Source: Priestia taiwanensis | GTDB lineage: Bacteria; Bacillota; Bacilli; Bacillales; Bacillaceae_G | Direction: 5' to 3' | DNA: 64,000 bases | NCBI RefSeq assembly: GCF_014638355.1 | Contig: NZ_BMFK01000002.1 | Span: 186,001-250,000, forward strand | Shown here: one piece after another, positions 20,212 through 29,766 of the stretch | Layout: every line of letters begins with the position of its first letter | Position numbering within the stretch: position 1 is the stretch's first letter | The notes under the pieces: generated by a model | Told to the model about the DNA's origin: nothing | Databases searched by the model: none | What the model saw: the letters and a program-made list of their open reading frames with translations, nothing else | Translations under genes and position numbers: made by a program

Positions 20212-20250
20212 TGTCTTGACACCTATATTTACATAGATTTATAGTATAAT
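20212..20250 (+). promoter_or_regulatory. nifS-nadR promoter with candidate NadR operator
   Basis: TTGACA (20216-20221), an 18-nt spacer and TATAGT (20240-20245) form a promoter for nifS; TATAAT follows at 20245-20250. The -35 element is embedded in the inverted repeat TGTC-TT-GACA (20212-20221). NadR represses both divergent operons in B. subtilis, so this repeat is a plausible operator, but the exact NadR site is an inference. Confidence 0.5.
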
Positions 20251-20307
20251 CAAGCGAAAAATCATCGGAAATAAGTCAATAATTTTTTTGATAAGGAGTG
20301 AACTTCT

Positions 20308-21453
20308 ATGATTTATGCCGACTATGCCGCCACAACACCTATGAGCGATGAAGCGATTGCTGCCTATACAGAAGCTGCCAAGCATTTATTTGGTAACTCC
20401 CAAAGCTTGCATGATGCAGGAACAAGTAGCTCTTCTTTTCTACAAATGTGTAGAAATAAAATGGCAACCTATATAAACGGGGAAGAGAAAGGAGTCTTTT
20501 TCACAAGCGGTGGCACGGAATCAAATTATTTAGCACTCCACTCCATTCTCTTGGCGAATAAACATCGTGGAAATCATATTATTACAACCGCAATTGAACA
20601 TGCTTCCATTCACAATTATTTGTATGAACTTGAACAAACCGGATATGAAGTAACCTACTTACAAGTTGATGAATATGGTCGTATTTCATTAGAACACTTA
20701 CGACAATCTATTACAGATAGAACTATTATCGCTAGTATTCAACACGTGAACTCCGAAATTGGTACGATTCAAGATATTGAAGCAATCGGGATAATCCTCA
20801 AAGAAAACAATGTCATTTTTCATTGTGATTGTGTACAATCATTCGGAAAATTACCGATTGATGTGAAGAAATATCATATTGATAGCTTATCTATTTCGGG
20901 GCATAAACTATACGGGCCAAAAGGATTAGGTGTATGCTACATCAATCCGAAAATAACATGGAAATCTGCCTTTACTGGAACGACACATGAAAATGGATTT
21001 CGCCCTGGTACCGTTCCTATTCCATCTATTGCTGCATTGATGACCGCTGTAGCACATAGTATACAATCTCAAGAAGAAGAGTACATTCGTATTCAACAGT
21101 TGCGGCATTATTTCATGGAACAATTACGAGGTCTCTCATACCCTATCCAAATAGAAGAACATCCGGCCTATTGCCTTCCACATATTATTGGTGTTACACT
21201 TTCACATATCGAGGGACAATATACGATGTTAGAATGTAACCGACGAAACATCATGATTTCCACAGGAAGTGCATGTGCCATCGGCAAACAATCACCTTCT
21301 GTCACCATGATAGCCATTGGTAAAACAAAAGAAGAAGCGAAAACATTTGTCCGTCTTTCATTCGGAAAACACACAACCGAGCATGATATCGATCAAATAG
21401 TTGAGGCATTCCAACATGTCGTGACGATTTACCAGGGGGTACGAAATGAGTAA
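20308..21453 (+). CDS. nifS: NAD-linked cysteine desulfurase NifS
   Basis: A PLP-dependent class V aminotransferase-fold cysteine desulfurase. In B. subtilis this paralogue supplies sulfur for the Fe-S cluster of NadA, which fits its divergent position from nadBCA. The 381-residue protein has FFTSGGTESNYLAL near residue 64, the PLP-lysine segment SISGHKLYGPKG near 194-205 and the catalytic cysteine loop STGSACAIGKQ near residue 325. It starts after AAGGAGTGAACTTCT. The last 8 bp overlap nadR, indicating translational coupling. Confidence 0.94.
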   Translation: MIYADYAATTPMSDEAIAAYTEAAKHLFGNSQSLHDAGTSSSSFLQMCRNKMATYINGEEKGVFFTSGGTESNYLALHSILLANKHRGNHIITTAIEHASIHNYLYELEQTGYEVTYLQVDEYGRISLEHLRQSITDRTIIASIQHVNSEIGTIQDIEAIGIILKENNVIFHCDCVQSFGKLPIDVKKYHIDSLSISGHKLYGPKGLGVCYINPKITWKSAFTGTTHENGFRPGTVPIPSIAALMTAVAHSIQSQEEEYIRIQQLRHYFMEQLRGLSYPIQIEEHPAYCLPHIIGVTLSHIEGQYTMLECNRRNIMISTGSACAIGKQSPSVTMIAIGKTKEEAKTFVRLSFGKHTTEHDIDQIVEAFQHVVTIYQGVRNE

Positions 21454-21991
21454 TAACACGAAGAAAATTCTTGGAGAAGAACGAAGAAGTCTAATTTTGT
21501 CATGGCTTCAAGAAGCAACGAAACCACTTAGCGGAAATGATCTTGCGAAACGCACGAATGTAAGCAGACAAGTAATTGTACAAGATATTTCTTTATTAAA
21601 AGCACGTAATGAACCAATTATCGCAACTGCACAAGGTTATTTATATATGGCTGACCCTTACGCTATTTCAAAACATGAGCGTGTCATCGCTTGCTCCCAC
21701 AAGCCAGAAGATACGACAAAAGAAATGATAATCCTTGTTGATCACGGTGTTACCATTAAAGATGTCAAAATCGAACACCCTGTATACGGAGACCTAACAG
21801 CTTCTATCATGGTAAGCACTCGTACAGAATTAGAACATTTCTTATCACGTATTGCCGAAACGAACGCAACGTATTTATCTGCGCTAACAAGTGGAACACA
21901 TTTGCATACAATTGAAGCAGATTCTATTCACAAATTAGATGCTGCGTGTAAAGCGCTTGAAGAGGCAGGTTTCCTACTACATAACGAATAA
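21446..21991 (+). CDS. nadR: NAD biosynthesis repressor NadR (YrxA/NiaR type)
   Basis: A 181-residue nicotinate-responsive repressor. The N-terminal HTH_11 domain spans about residues 10-65, including LSGNDLAKRTNVSRQVIVQD; the C-terminal 3H domain (about 75-175) carries the three histidine-containing segments around VDHGVTIKDVKIEHPVYG and TSGTHLHTIEA. In B. subtilis it represses nadBCA and nifS. It overlaps nifS by 8 bp and so is autoregulated with it. Note that this is unrelated to the enterobacterial NadR despite the shared name. Confidence 0.92.
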   Translation: MSNNTKKILGEERRSLILSWLQEATKPLSGNDLAKRTNVSRQVIVQDISLLKARNEPIIATAQGYLYMADPYAISKHERVIACSHKPEDTTKEMIILVDHGVTIKDVKIEHPVYGDLTASIMVSTRTELEHFLSRIAETNATYLSALTSGTHLHTIEADSIHKLDAACKALEEAGFLLHNE

Positions 21992-21993
21992 CA

Positions 21994-22023
21994 AAAATAG
22001 CCCTTACATTGAAGGGCTATTTT
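21994..22023. terminator. Bidirectional terminator between nadR and pheA
   Basis: A perfect 12-bp stem (21994-22005 with 22012-22023) has flanking A and T runs and serves the two convergent genes; it overlaps the end of pheA. Confidence 0.9.
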
Positions 22024-22882
22024 CCATTTCTGTATGCAATACATAACAACTATATCGACCGATAATTGTAACACCACACCCTAAAGCTTCAAGTTCTTCT
22101 TTTGCTCCTCGCATCAATACTTCGTCCCACGTTTGCTCGACATCAATAAGGAAGAAATAATTACCAAGACCTGTCTTCATCGGCCTACTTTCAATTTTGC
22201 TTAAATTTAATTTCCGCCAAGAGAATGCTGATAGCACTTGATGCAATGCTCCAGCTTGGTTAAATGGCAATGTAATCATCCACGTTGATTTCTCACCTGT
22301 ATAAGGAATAAATGCATGTGATAATGCCTCCTCTCCCTTCGCCAATATGATGAAGCGTGTGTAATTGCCTTTATACGTATGAATATCATGCGCAACAATT
22401 TGGAGTCCGTAATGTTCTACCGCAAATTCATTACATACTGCCGCAATACATTCTCCCTCATGCTCTGCTACATATTTTGCGCCTGCGCTTGTTGATGTCA
22501 TTTGCTCAAGCACTGCCCCGTGTACGTATGTATGTAAAAACTTATGGCACTGTGCTAACGCATGTGGATGCGATAACACACGCTCTACGTTGCGCCAATT
22601 ATCTGCATTTATAGGATGAACGGCTAAATGTTGTTTAATTGGTACCGCAATCTCACCGACAATATGCAACGGTTGTTCATGCACTAAATAATCGATTGTA
22701 ATATTAACGGAACCTTCAATCGCATTTTCTAACGGAACAACTGCACATGTAATTTCCCCTTTCGCAACTGCATCCATACAATCTGGAATTGTCGCGTACG
22801 GGATACTTTCCTTTCCCGAAAAAAACGCTTGTACCGCTCCGTGCGTAAATGTTGCTTCTGGACCTAAATAGCCAACTTTCAT
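22004..22882 (-). CDS. pheA: Prephenate dehydratase
   Basis: A monofunctional enzyme converting prephenate to phenylpyruvate in phenylalanine synthesis. The 292-residue protein starts MKVGYLGPEATFTHGA, has the catalytic region with VVPLENAIEGSVNITIDYL near residue 48, a TSTSAGAKYVAEH segment and the C-terminal ACT domain (about 198-285). The ACT domain includes GALHQVLSAFSWRKLNLSKIESRP, the phenylalanine-binding ESRP motif. In B. subtilis pheA follows obg-pheB. Here pheB is absent and a transporter module separates pheA from obg. Confidence 0.96.
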   Translation of the reverse strand: MKVGYLGPEATFTHGAVQAFFSGKESIPYATIPDCMDAVAKGEITCAVVPLENAIEGSVNITIDYLVHEQPLHIVGEIAVPIKQHLAVHPINADNWRNVERVLSHPHALAQCHKFLHTYVHGAVLEQMTSTSAGAKYVAEHEGECIAAVCNEFAVEHYGLQIVAHDIHTYKGNYTRFIILAKGEEALSHAFIPYTGEKSTWMITLPFNQAGALHQVLSAFSWRKLNLSKIESRPMKTGLGNYFFLIDVEQTWDEVLMRGAKEELEALGCGVTIIGRYSCYVLHTEMENSPSM

Positions 22883-22945
22883 CCGATATCCCTCTTTCCA
22901 CTTTCTTACTGTTATATCACAAATAAAGAAGGACTGCTATCGTTT

Positions 22946-24856
22946 TTATTTGATATACTTCATGTATTCTCGCTGTGCGAAGAAGAAATAGATGATACAT
23001 CCAACGAAGTAAATAGCTAGTATACTAACTATTTCTACTAACAATGTCTTCTCTAACATAACACGTGTGAACGTATGCAAAGCCACTCCACTATGGAAAC
23101 ATCCTAATACGACAGGGAAGAAAAAAGGAATAGCTAATTGCCAATATAGTACACGACGGGCTTCCTTTTTCGTCATTCCCATTTTACTAAGAGACTCATA
23201 TTGTTTGCGATCATATTCCATGCTATTGAACCACTTAAAATAAGTAATACTACACGATGCCAAAAAGAAAAGAATACTAATAAACGAACCAACAAATAAG
23301 ACTAGTGCTCCTGTATCCTGTATAACCTTATATATAAAGATATTGTTACGTACAAGACCGTAGTTGTCATTTAGTACATATGTTGTTAACTCTTTTCCTA
23401 ATGCTTCTCTGTCCTGCCACTGATCTAGTACGTAGCCATGGTACACATACCTTTCATTCATAGGTACATTAGCAGCAAACCTTTCAAAGTCTCTTTCATT
23501 TACTACAAGGAAATCTCCTGCTCTATCATGCATATTGCTATTAAACGTACTCTCCTCAAATGCCCCGTTATATACAAATTCAAATGTTTCACGGGGTAAG
23601 TCAAACGAAAGATGTGAATGTTTATACTCATTTCCTTTCGGATACACGCTACTATAAACATACATCGCCGATCCTTCTTCGGGATGAAACTGTTGTCTTC
23701 CTTGCATTGCTGCTTCCTCGTTATATTCCTTTTCACTAATGATAGAAACATGCCGTTCCTTATCTAATTTAATATTAGCAGGCAACCCAGTAAACGTAAC
23801 ATAACGATATTCTTCTACACCATGTTTTTTAAATAGTTTCTCCACAGCACCTTTCTCCATCACTTCACCAGAATACAATCCTTTTTCTACATACGAAAAA
23901 GTATGTGACTGATCATGACTTAACATAAGTTTCATTCCCAAAATATATAAATATACAACTCCTGTTGCTGTTACAACAAATGTTGTCGCCATGGAAAGGA
24001 TAAAGAAAAAGCGACGATTATCCTTCATGCGATATAATAGCTGATTTATAACAAATAAATATGGATATTGATACATCACTCTCTTCCATTTTTTCATACA
24101 ATTTAATAACCAAATCGTTCCGTGCCTACAAGCAAAATATGTGCCGATAGCTGTTAATGCTGTAACAACTGGAAAATAGAGAATAAGAGTATGCAACGTT
24201 GCTTGAAAAGTAAATGCATATCCTACTCCTAAACAAAAGATGCCAAGCAAAGCAAGTAAAAAACTACTTTTCGGCTCTTTTTTCTTTCGTTCTATCCCTT
24301 TCAACAACTGAATAATATCGAATTTCCATACCATTTGCGCATTATAAATCGATAATAGACTAAAGAGTAAACCATATATCCCCAACGATAAAAAAATAGC
24401 TTTTACATTAAATATAAATGGCATTGATGTTGGAAAATTTAAAAGCAAGCTAAAAATCATAAAAAACAGTTTCAAAAACATCGTACCAATTACAATCCCA
24501 ACAAAAGTTGCACTTAGTCCTATCACAATTTGCTCAATCATCATCATCAAGGTAATATGCTGTTTTGTCGCTCCCATCAATATATACAGGCCAAACTCTT
24601 TCTTCCTTGAATCAATAAATACAGAACTGGCATATAAAATGAATATACTAGAAAAACCAAGAATGATGATGGAACAAATATACAGACCTCCTGCTATCCC
24701 TCCGTAAAAGGCCTCCTCTGTATTCATCTGAGGATGAAACATAATAGACATATACATATAAAAGGCAAATACAGAGAAACAACTACTTAAGAAAAACATC
24801 TTATAACTACGCCAGTTCCCTCTTACATTTTGAAAAGCCAATTCTTTTATATTCAT
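22946..24856 (-). CDS. BceB-type ABC transporter permease (second copy)
   Basis: A membrane protein of about 636 residues with about ten TM helices and a large extracellular segment (about residues 310-520) between helices 7 and 8, the architecture of BceB-type permeases that act in antimicrobial-peptide sensing and resistance. FtsX-like regions flank that domain. It is a paralogue of the upstream permease: MNIKELAFQNVRGNWRSYK aligns with MNFRQLAFNNIKGNWRSYK. I place the start at 24856 by that alignment; a GTG nine nt upstream is possible. It is the last gene of the RR-HK-ATPase-permease-permease cluster. Confidence 0.85.
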   Translation of the reverse strand: MNIKELAFQNVRGNWRSYKMFFLSSCFSVFAFYMYMSIMFHPQMNTEEAFYGGIAGGLYICSIIILGFSSIFILYASSVFIDSRKKEFGLYILMGATKQHITLMMMIEQIVIGLSATFVGIVIGTMFLKLFFMIFSLLLNFPTSMPFIFNVKAIFLSLGIYGLLFSLLSIYNAQMVWKFDIIQLLKGIERKKKEPKSSFLLALLGIFCLGVGYAFTFQATLHTLILYFPVVTALTAIGTYFACRHGTIWLLNCMKKWKRVMYQYPYLFVINQLLYRMKDNRRFFFILSMATTFVVTATGVVYLYILGMKLMLSHDQSHTFSYVEKGLYSGEVMEKGAVEKLFKKHGVEEYRYVTFTGLPANIKLDKERHVSIISEKEYNEEAAMQGRQQFHPEEGSAMYVYSSVYPKGNEYKHSHLSFDLPRETFEFVYNGAFEESTFNSNMHDRAGDFLVVNERDFERFAANVPMNERYVYHGYVLDQWQDREALGKELTTYVLNDNYGLVRNNIFIYKVIQDTGALVLFVGSFISILFFLASCSITYFKWFNSMEYDRKQYESLSKMGMTKKEARRVLYWQLAIPFFFPVVLGCFHSGVALHTFTRVMLEKTLLVEIVSILAIYFVGCIIYFFFAQREYMKYIK

Positions 24857-24896
24857 CCTCCTCACCCCATTCCAAAACGCAAAAAGCTAGGAAACC

Positions 24897-26816
24897 CTAG
24901 CCTTGTACATGTTTTAAATATCCTCTCTGTGCAACTAGGAAATATAGTGCTGATGCAAGTAAATACGCCGTTACAATCATTGCTCCTGATTTCCATAAAT
25001 CGATATACAACATACTTCCTAGCGTATATAATGCAAATCCGCTATGCACAATTCCGACTAAGATTGGCAAGAAGAATACTACTCCCATTTGTCTTAAGGC
25101 AATGCCACGAATCTCTTTCTCTGTCATTCCGATACGCTTCAATGACTTAAATTGAAGACGATCTTGCTCTTTATCATTAAACCATTTAAAGTACGTCATG
25201 CTACATGCAAAGAAGAAGAACAGAACAGTTACAAAGAAACCGATGAACATTGTAATGGAACTCATTTCTTTAATATCTTTATACGAGCTAGCTGCACTTG
25301 TGAAAGAACCCCCGTTCTCTGATACAGTCCGTTCCCTCATTTCAGCCACCAACGCTTCTGTACTTTTCCAATCTTTCATTTCATACCCATAATACATACT
25401 CTTCTCTGTGCTTGAAACAATACTCGCATACGTTTCATAATCCTCATCACTTACAACAAATAATTCGCTCTCATTAAAAACAGATGTTGAGCGCATGTCA
25501 TTAAGCATCACGCTATATGTTTGGTCTTGAACGATAAATTCGAGTGGCTTCGTCATATCTAATTTTAAAAAATGTTGCATGAAGTCTTGCAATGTACCTT
25601 CCATAATCATTGTAGCTGTGCCTGGTTTCACATCAATTCCCTCTTGATTTTGCATTTTTGCTTCTTTATTAAAAGCAGACTCAGAAATAATATCAATCGT
25701 AAAATCATTTTTATTATCTACATTTTCTAATTTCAGTTTTCCTGGTAATAGCTCAAGTGTAACTAGTCTCGCATCCTCAAATCCATGCTTTTCTAATAAA
25801 CCTTGGACATCTTTCTCTATTTTATCTGTTTCTACATTTTTCACTGTGTACGAGACAGCTTGTGGATGTGCACTAAGAATTTTATGACTCATATCTTCAA
25901 AGAAAACATACAACGTTCCACCAGCTGAAGCAACAACCGCTGTAATAATTGAGATAACGAATAAGAATCGTGCGTTATCTTTCATCTTGTAAATTAAGTT
26001 ACTAAAGACAAACATATTTGGCTGCTTATAGAAAACCGATTTTCTACGTTGCAATGCTTTTAACAACACAACACTTCCCTGTGTAAACAAGAAGTATGTT
26101 CCAACAATTGTTAAACCTACAATCGGTAAGAAATATAGAAAGAAATTCGTAAACTTCACCTGGAAACAAAGAACATACGCTATGATAATACAAGCTAATC
26201 CAATAAATAGTAACCACGTACGAGCAAATGGCTCTACTCGTTGCTTTCTTGCATCACGAAGTAAGTCAATGATTTGAAACTTCCATACTATCCGAAGACT
26301 AACTAGCGATAAAATGAAGAACAGAACAATGTACACACCCGCTGTAATTCCAATTGCTGTGCCATTTAATACAAAAGGTAATGTCGTTTCAATTCCTAAT
26401 GCAAAACTTACTGCTTTAAAGAATAACGTGGAGAATAACATCCCAAATGCAATTCCAATCATAATTGACATACTACCTAACATCATTTGCTCACGAATTA
26501 ACATTTTACTTAATTGACCTTTTGTTGCCCCAATTAACGTTAGTAAACCTAACTCTTTTTTACGTGCACGCAAGAACATCGAGTTAGAATATAAAATAAA
26601 GAGTGCCGAGAAGCCAACGACAACATAGTTTAATGCCTTCATCCCTTCTCCTACTCGTGCCTTCTGTGCAATACTTCCTCCCACAACATCTGGATGATAA
26701 ATAAACGACGCATACATGAAGAAGACGATAATCGATAACGTACTGCTTATAATAAATGCCTTGTAACTACGCCAATTCCCTTTAATATTATTAAACGCCA
26801 GCTGCCGAAAGTTCAT
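24897..26816 (-). CDS. BceB-type ABC transporter permease (first copy)
   Basis: A 639-residue permease with about ten TM segments and a large extracytoplasmic domain (about residues 310-520), typical of the BceB/YvcS/PsdB group. Those permeases recognise peptide antibiotics or lipid II-cycle complexes and report to the paired kinase. The start at 26816 overlaps the ATPase gene by 26 bp and follows GGGAGGCGAGCATC. The C-terminal part carries SMTYFKWFNDKEQDRLQFKSL, also present in the second permease. The substrate cannot be read from the sequence. Confidence 0.88.
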   Translation of the reverse strand: MNFRQLAFNNIKGNWRSYKAFIISSTLSIIVFFMYASFIYHPDVVGGSIAQKARVGEGMKALNYVVVGFSALFILYSNSMFLRARKKELGLLTLIGATKGQLSKMLIREQMMLGSMSIMIGIAFGMLFSTLFFKAVSFALGIETTLPFVLNGTAIGITAGVYIVLFFILSLVSLRIVWKFQIIDLLRDARKQRVEPFARTWLLFIGLACIIIAYVLCFQVKFTNFFLYFLPIVGLTIVGTYFLFTQGSVVLLKALQRRKSVFYKQPNMFVFSNLIYKMKDNARFLFVISIITAVVASAGGTLYVFFEDMSHKILSAHPQAVSYTVKNVETDKIEKDVQGLLEKHGFEDARLVTLELLPGKLKLENVDNKNDFTIDIISESAFNKEAKMQNQEGIDVKPGTATMIMEGTLQDFMQHFLKLDMTKPLEFIVQDQTYSVMLNDMRSTSVFNESELFVVSDEDYETYASIVSSTEKSMYYGYEMKDWKSTEALVAEMRERTVSENGGSFTSAASSYKDIKEMSSITMFIGFFVTVLFFFFACSMTYFKWFNDKEQDRLQFKSLKRIGMTEKEIRGIALRQMGVVFFLPILVGIVHSGFALYTLGSMLYIDLWKSGAMIVTAYLLASALYFLVAQRGYLKHVQG

Positions 26817-27567
26817 GATGCTCGCCTCCCAACATTGCTAATACGTCTAATATCTCTTGGAAGAATGCTTGCTTCGTATGCCCTTTATGAATTTCAGAGA
26901 AAATCTCGCCATCACGGATAAAAAGAATACGTTCACAGTAACTAGCTGCTACTGGATCGTGCGTTACCATCGCTACCGTTGCATTCTTCTCTTCATGAAG
27001 TTGTTGCAACGCACCCATTAATGACTTTGCTGATTTCGAATCTAAGTTACCTGTCGGCTCATCTGCTAAAATAAGCGTTGGATTATGAATCATTGCTCGC
27101 GCCGCCGCTGCACGTTGTTGTTGACCACCAGATACTTCATATACTTTCTTATCAAGGATCGCTTCAATATTTAAGAACCTCGCTACCTCTATCACTTTTT
27201 GCTCAATTTCCTTCACAGGACGTTTCGCCATTACTAGTGGTAAAATAATATTTTCTTTAATCGACAATGTATCGAGTAAGTTGAAATCCTGGAAGATGAA
27301 GCCAAGATGCGTACGTCGGAACGCCGCTAACTTTGCTGCTTTCATTTGGCTAATTTCTTCGTTATTCATATAAACATGGCCTGATGTTGGTTTATCAATT
27401 GTTGCAAGTAGATTTAATAATGTTGTTTTTCCACTTCCAGAAGGTCCCATAATCCCAACAAATTCGCCTTCTTCAATTTTGAAATTAATATTATTTAATG
27501 CTGTCGTTGTGATAGCGCCTGTCGATTGATATACTTTCGTTAATCCTTTTACTTCTAATACACTCAT
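26791..27567 (-). CDS. ABC transporter ATP-binding protein (BceA type)
   Basis: A MacB/BceA-type ATPase of 258 residues. It shows Walker A GPSGSGKTTLL near residue 42, Q-loop FQDFNLLD, signature VSGGQQQRAAAARAM, Walker B LILADEPTGNLD and the switch histidine in VTHD. The start is the ATG at 27567, eight nt after AGGGGG; an ATG two codons upstream is too close to that site. It overlaps the next permease by 26 bp, indicating a single transporter. A weak promoter with upstream direct repeats precedes it. Confidence 0.93.
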   Translation of the reverse strand: MSVLEVKGLTKVYQSTGAITTTALNNINFKIEEGEFVGIMGPSGSGKTTLLNLLATIDKPTSGHVYMNNEEISQMKAAKLAAFRRTHLGFIFQDFNLLDTLSIKENIILPLVMAKRPVKEIEQKVIEVARFLNIEAILDKKVYEVSGGQQQRAAAARAMIHNPTLILADEPTGNLDSKSAKSLMGALQQLHEEKNATVAMVTHDPVAASYCERILFIRDGEIFSEIHKGHTKQAFFQEILDVLAMLGGEHHELSAAGV

Positions 27568-27602
27568 TTTCATAGCCCCCTATGTCGTTTCTTCTTACCT
27601 TT

Positions 27603-27655
27603 ACTATAAAGAAAATAAGAGAACGTAACGAGTGATTTCCCTTACAAAATAACGA
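27603..27655 (-). promoter_or_regulatory. Candidate response-regulator-dependent promoter of the ABC operon
   Basis: On the minus strand TATAGT (27603-27608) lies 17 nt from a poor -35 (TCGTTA, 27626-27631). The same hexamer recurs 24 bp upstream (27650-27655). A weak -35 with direct repeats suits activation by the adjacent OmpR-type regulator, as for bceAB promoters. Inference only. Confidence 0.35.
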
Positions 27656-27661
27656 CTTAGC

Positions 27662-28744
27662 TTACAATTCTGTCACTTTTCTCATCATGTGGTGATACGC
27701 TTCACCTTTATCAAATTGAATTGTAAAAATCGTCCCTTCTCCCTCTGCCGATTGTACCGTTATAGAATGATGCAAACAATCACAAATTTCCTTTGTAATA
27801 TAAAGCCCCATCCCAGTTGCTTCTCTCGTCTTTCTTCCGTTCACCCCTGTAAAGAATGCTTCAAATACACGCTTCACATCTTGTTTCGGAATACCAATTC
27901 CATTGTCTTGAATATGTAAGAAAATGCACTCCTCTCTCTCTTCTAAATGAAAATGTATTTCTTTCTTCTCTTTCTCTGTCATTCTCGTATATTTAAGTGC
28001 GTTCATAATGATTTGATTCACCGCTATACTTAACCACTTTTGATCAGAGGTCACCTTGTATAGCTTCTCCTCATATTCAAACTTCGGAAAAATACGAGAC
28101 TGAATAAACTCTTTCCGGTACTGGTTAATGTTATCGCGAACGAGATTAACGATGTCTACTTCTTCTACTTTGTAATCTTTCTCAAACTGACTTACACGTG
28201 CAATATTTAACGCTAGGTCTAAACCATGTAAAATACGATTATTTTCTTCGCGAATGCTTTCAATCGTTTCTCTCGCGTCACGATGTGTTTGTCCAAGTTG
28301 TTGAAGCATTAATTCGATAACTGAAACAGGTGTCTTCATTTGATGAATCCATTGATTCATGAAAATATGTTGTTGCTGCCCTTTCCCTTGCTGATCATGC
28401 ACTTCGTTCAAATATTGTTGCCTTAACAATGAAAATGCTTCCGTAATTTTCTCTTGCTCATATGTATAAGAAGAGCTATTAGCTAATGCATGATGAAGCG
28501 TGTGACCTCCATCAATATATTGCTCCACTCGTCGTAGAAAAGCCGCTCGCTTTCGATAATCGTACACAATAAATCCTACGAAAATAGTAAGTGCTAGTGA
28601 CAGACCATATAACCAAGTTGACCAACTAATCGGTTGCTTTTGTAATAATGATTCTAGTTGCAACACAAGTCCAAATAAGATAAGGCTCACCATGTACGAT
28701 CCAAGTAACGGTAAACGGTCCATCGCATACACCTTAAACTTCAT
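27662..28744 (-). CDS. Intramembrane-sensing histidine kinase (BceS type)
   Basis: A 360-residue kinase with two N-terminal TM helices (about 15-33 and 40-61) joined by a very short loop, so it lacks an extracellular sensor. That is the hallmark of BceS-like kinases that take their signal from the partner permease. The phosphoacceptor is in HQMKTPVSVIELM near residue 133; the ATP-binding domain has NALKYT, DNGIGIP and GMGLYIT. It overlaps the response regulator gene by 11 bp and is followed by the ATPase gene. Confidence 0.9.
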   Translation of the reverse strand: MKFKVYAMDRLPLLGSYMVSLILFGLVLQLESLLQKQPISWSTWLYGLSLALTIFVGFIVYDYRKRAAFLRRVEQYIDGGHTLHHALANSSSYTYEQEKITEAFSLLRQQYLNEVHDQQGKGQQQHIFMNQWIHQMKTPVSVIELMLQQLGQTHRDARETIESIREENNRILHGLDLALNIARVSQFEKDYKVEEVDIVNLVRDNINQYRKEFIQSRIFPKFEYEEKLYKVTSDQKWLSIAVNQIIMNALKYTRMTEKEKKEIHFHLEEREECIFLHIQDNGIGIPKQDVKRVFEAFFTGVNGRKTREATGMGLYITKEICDCLHHSITVQSAEGEGTIFTIQFDKGEAYHHMMRKVTEL

Positions 28745-29441
28745 GTTTCGTCTCCCAATTCGTTAACAATGCATATCCATAACCTCGCTTTGTTGCGATG
28801 GCATCTGTAAGACCTAATTCTTCTAACTTTTTACGGACACGCTTTACATTCACCGTCAACGTATTATCATCAACAAACGCTACTTCATCCCATAGAGCTT
28901 CTAGCAATTCATCGCGCGTTACATATTCACCAGCGTGCTTCATTAAACACTCTAGTAACAAATATTCATTTTTCGTTAATTCAATACGCTCGTTCCCCAA
29001 TTGAACAACATGTTGGCCAGGAAGCAATATTAATTCGCCAACAGCTAAAAATTCACTTTCCGCTACTCCTGCATATTCTCCGTACACACGGCGCACTGTA
29101 CTTTTCACTTTCGCCATCACAATATCCAAATGAAATGGCTTCGTAATAAAATCATCTCCCCCATTCTCAATTGCCATTACTTGATCCATCTCACCAGTTC
29201 TTGCTGAAACAAAAATAATGGGTGTATTCGATACAGTACGAATTTGACGACACCAATAGAAGCCATCAAAATACGGTAAATTAATATCGAGTAATACTAA
29301 ATGTGGGTTAAACTTCACAAATTCATCTTTTATTTGACGGAAATTCTCCACACGATACGATTCATAACCGTATTTCTCTAAATGACCCTCTAAAATATGT
29401 GCAATTTTATCATCATCTTCCACAATTAATACTTTGTACAT
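28734..29441 (-). CDS. OmpR-family response regulator (BceR type)
   Basis: A 235-residue regulator. The receiver domain (residues 1-115) has the acidic pair near residue 9, the phosphoacceptor in LLDINLPYFDG near residue 52 and the conserved lysine in FITKPFH. The C-terminal winged helix (about 135-230) includes LTKNEYLLLECLMKH and TLTVNVKRVRKKL. It is the first gene of the five-gene module and overlaps the kinase by 11 bp. The likely target is the ABC promoter downstream. Confidence 0.92.
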   Translation of the reverse strand: MYKVLIVEDDDKIAHILEGHLEKYGYESYRVENFRQIKDEFVKFNPHLVLLDINLPYFDGFYWCRQIRTVSNTPIIFVSARTGEMDQVMAIENGGDDFITKPFHLDIVMAKVKSTVRRVYGEYAGVAESEFLAVGELILLPGQHVVQLGNERIELTKNEYLLLECLMKHAGEYVTRDELLEALWDEVAFVDDNTLTVNVKRVRKKLEELGLTDAIATKRGYGYALLTNWETKHEV

Positions 29442-29470
29442 ATAATCCCCACCCTTTTTACATTCTCATG

Positions 29471-29671
29471 ATTTATCACCAAAAGATGTGGTACAACATA
29501 CACTGCACTCCGAATGGACGCTTTCTGCGGGCGAGAGCGAGCCTCCTCAGCAAGTCTGTCTGCGGGGTCTCCCTTTCCTCGCTTTTCCCGCATGAGTCGC
29601 CACTCTCCGTTCTGTGTATGAAACATCATCCCCCCAAAACCCAAATCTATGTTACAGTAATAAACCATACT
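29471..29671. repeat. Dispersed repeat, full-length copy
   Basis: The ends form imperfect inverted repeats (ATACACTGCACTCCG near 29499 against ATACACAGAACGGAG read from the other strand near 29620). The centre is GC-rich (CTTTCTGCGGG...GTCTCCCTTTCCTCGC) compared with flanks. It shares ends and core with 31683-31850. No ORF of substance and no transposase are present, so it is MITE-like. Sequences of this kind are frequent in Bacillaceae intergenic regions from memory. Confidence 0.6.
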
Positions 29672-29732
29672 CTTTTCTATTATAAGAATTTTTTTCCATT
29701 TAAGGAATCGTTATGATTAAAGAAAAAGTCCA

Positions 29733-29761
29733 TAAAAAAAGACTGCCATAATCGGCAGTCT
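29733..29761 (-). terminator. Terminator after obg
   Basis: An 8-bp stem (29740-29747 with 29754-29761) is followed on the minus strand by seven T residues, ending the rplU-to-obg region. Confidence 0.85.
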
Positions 29762-29766
29762 CTGTA

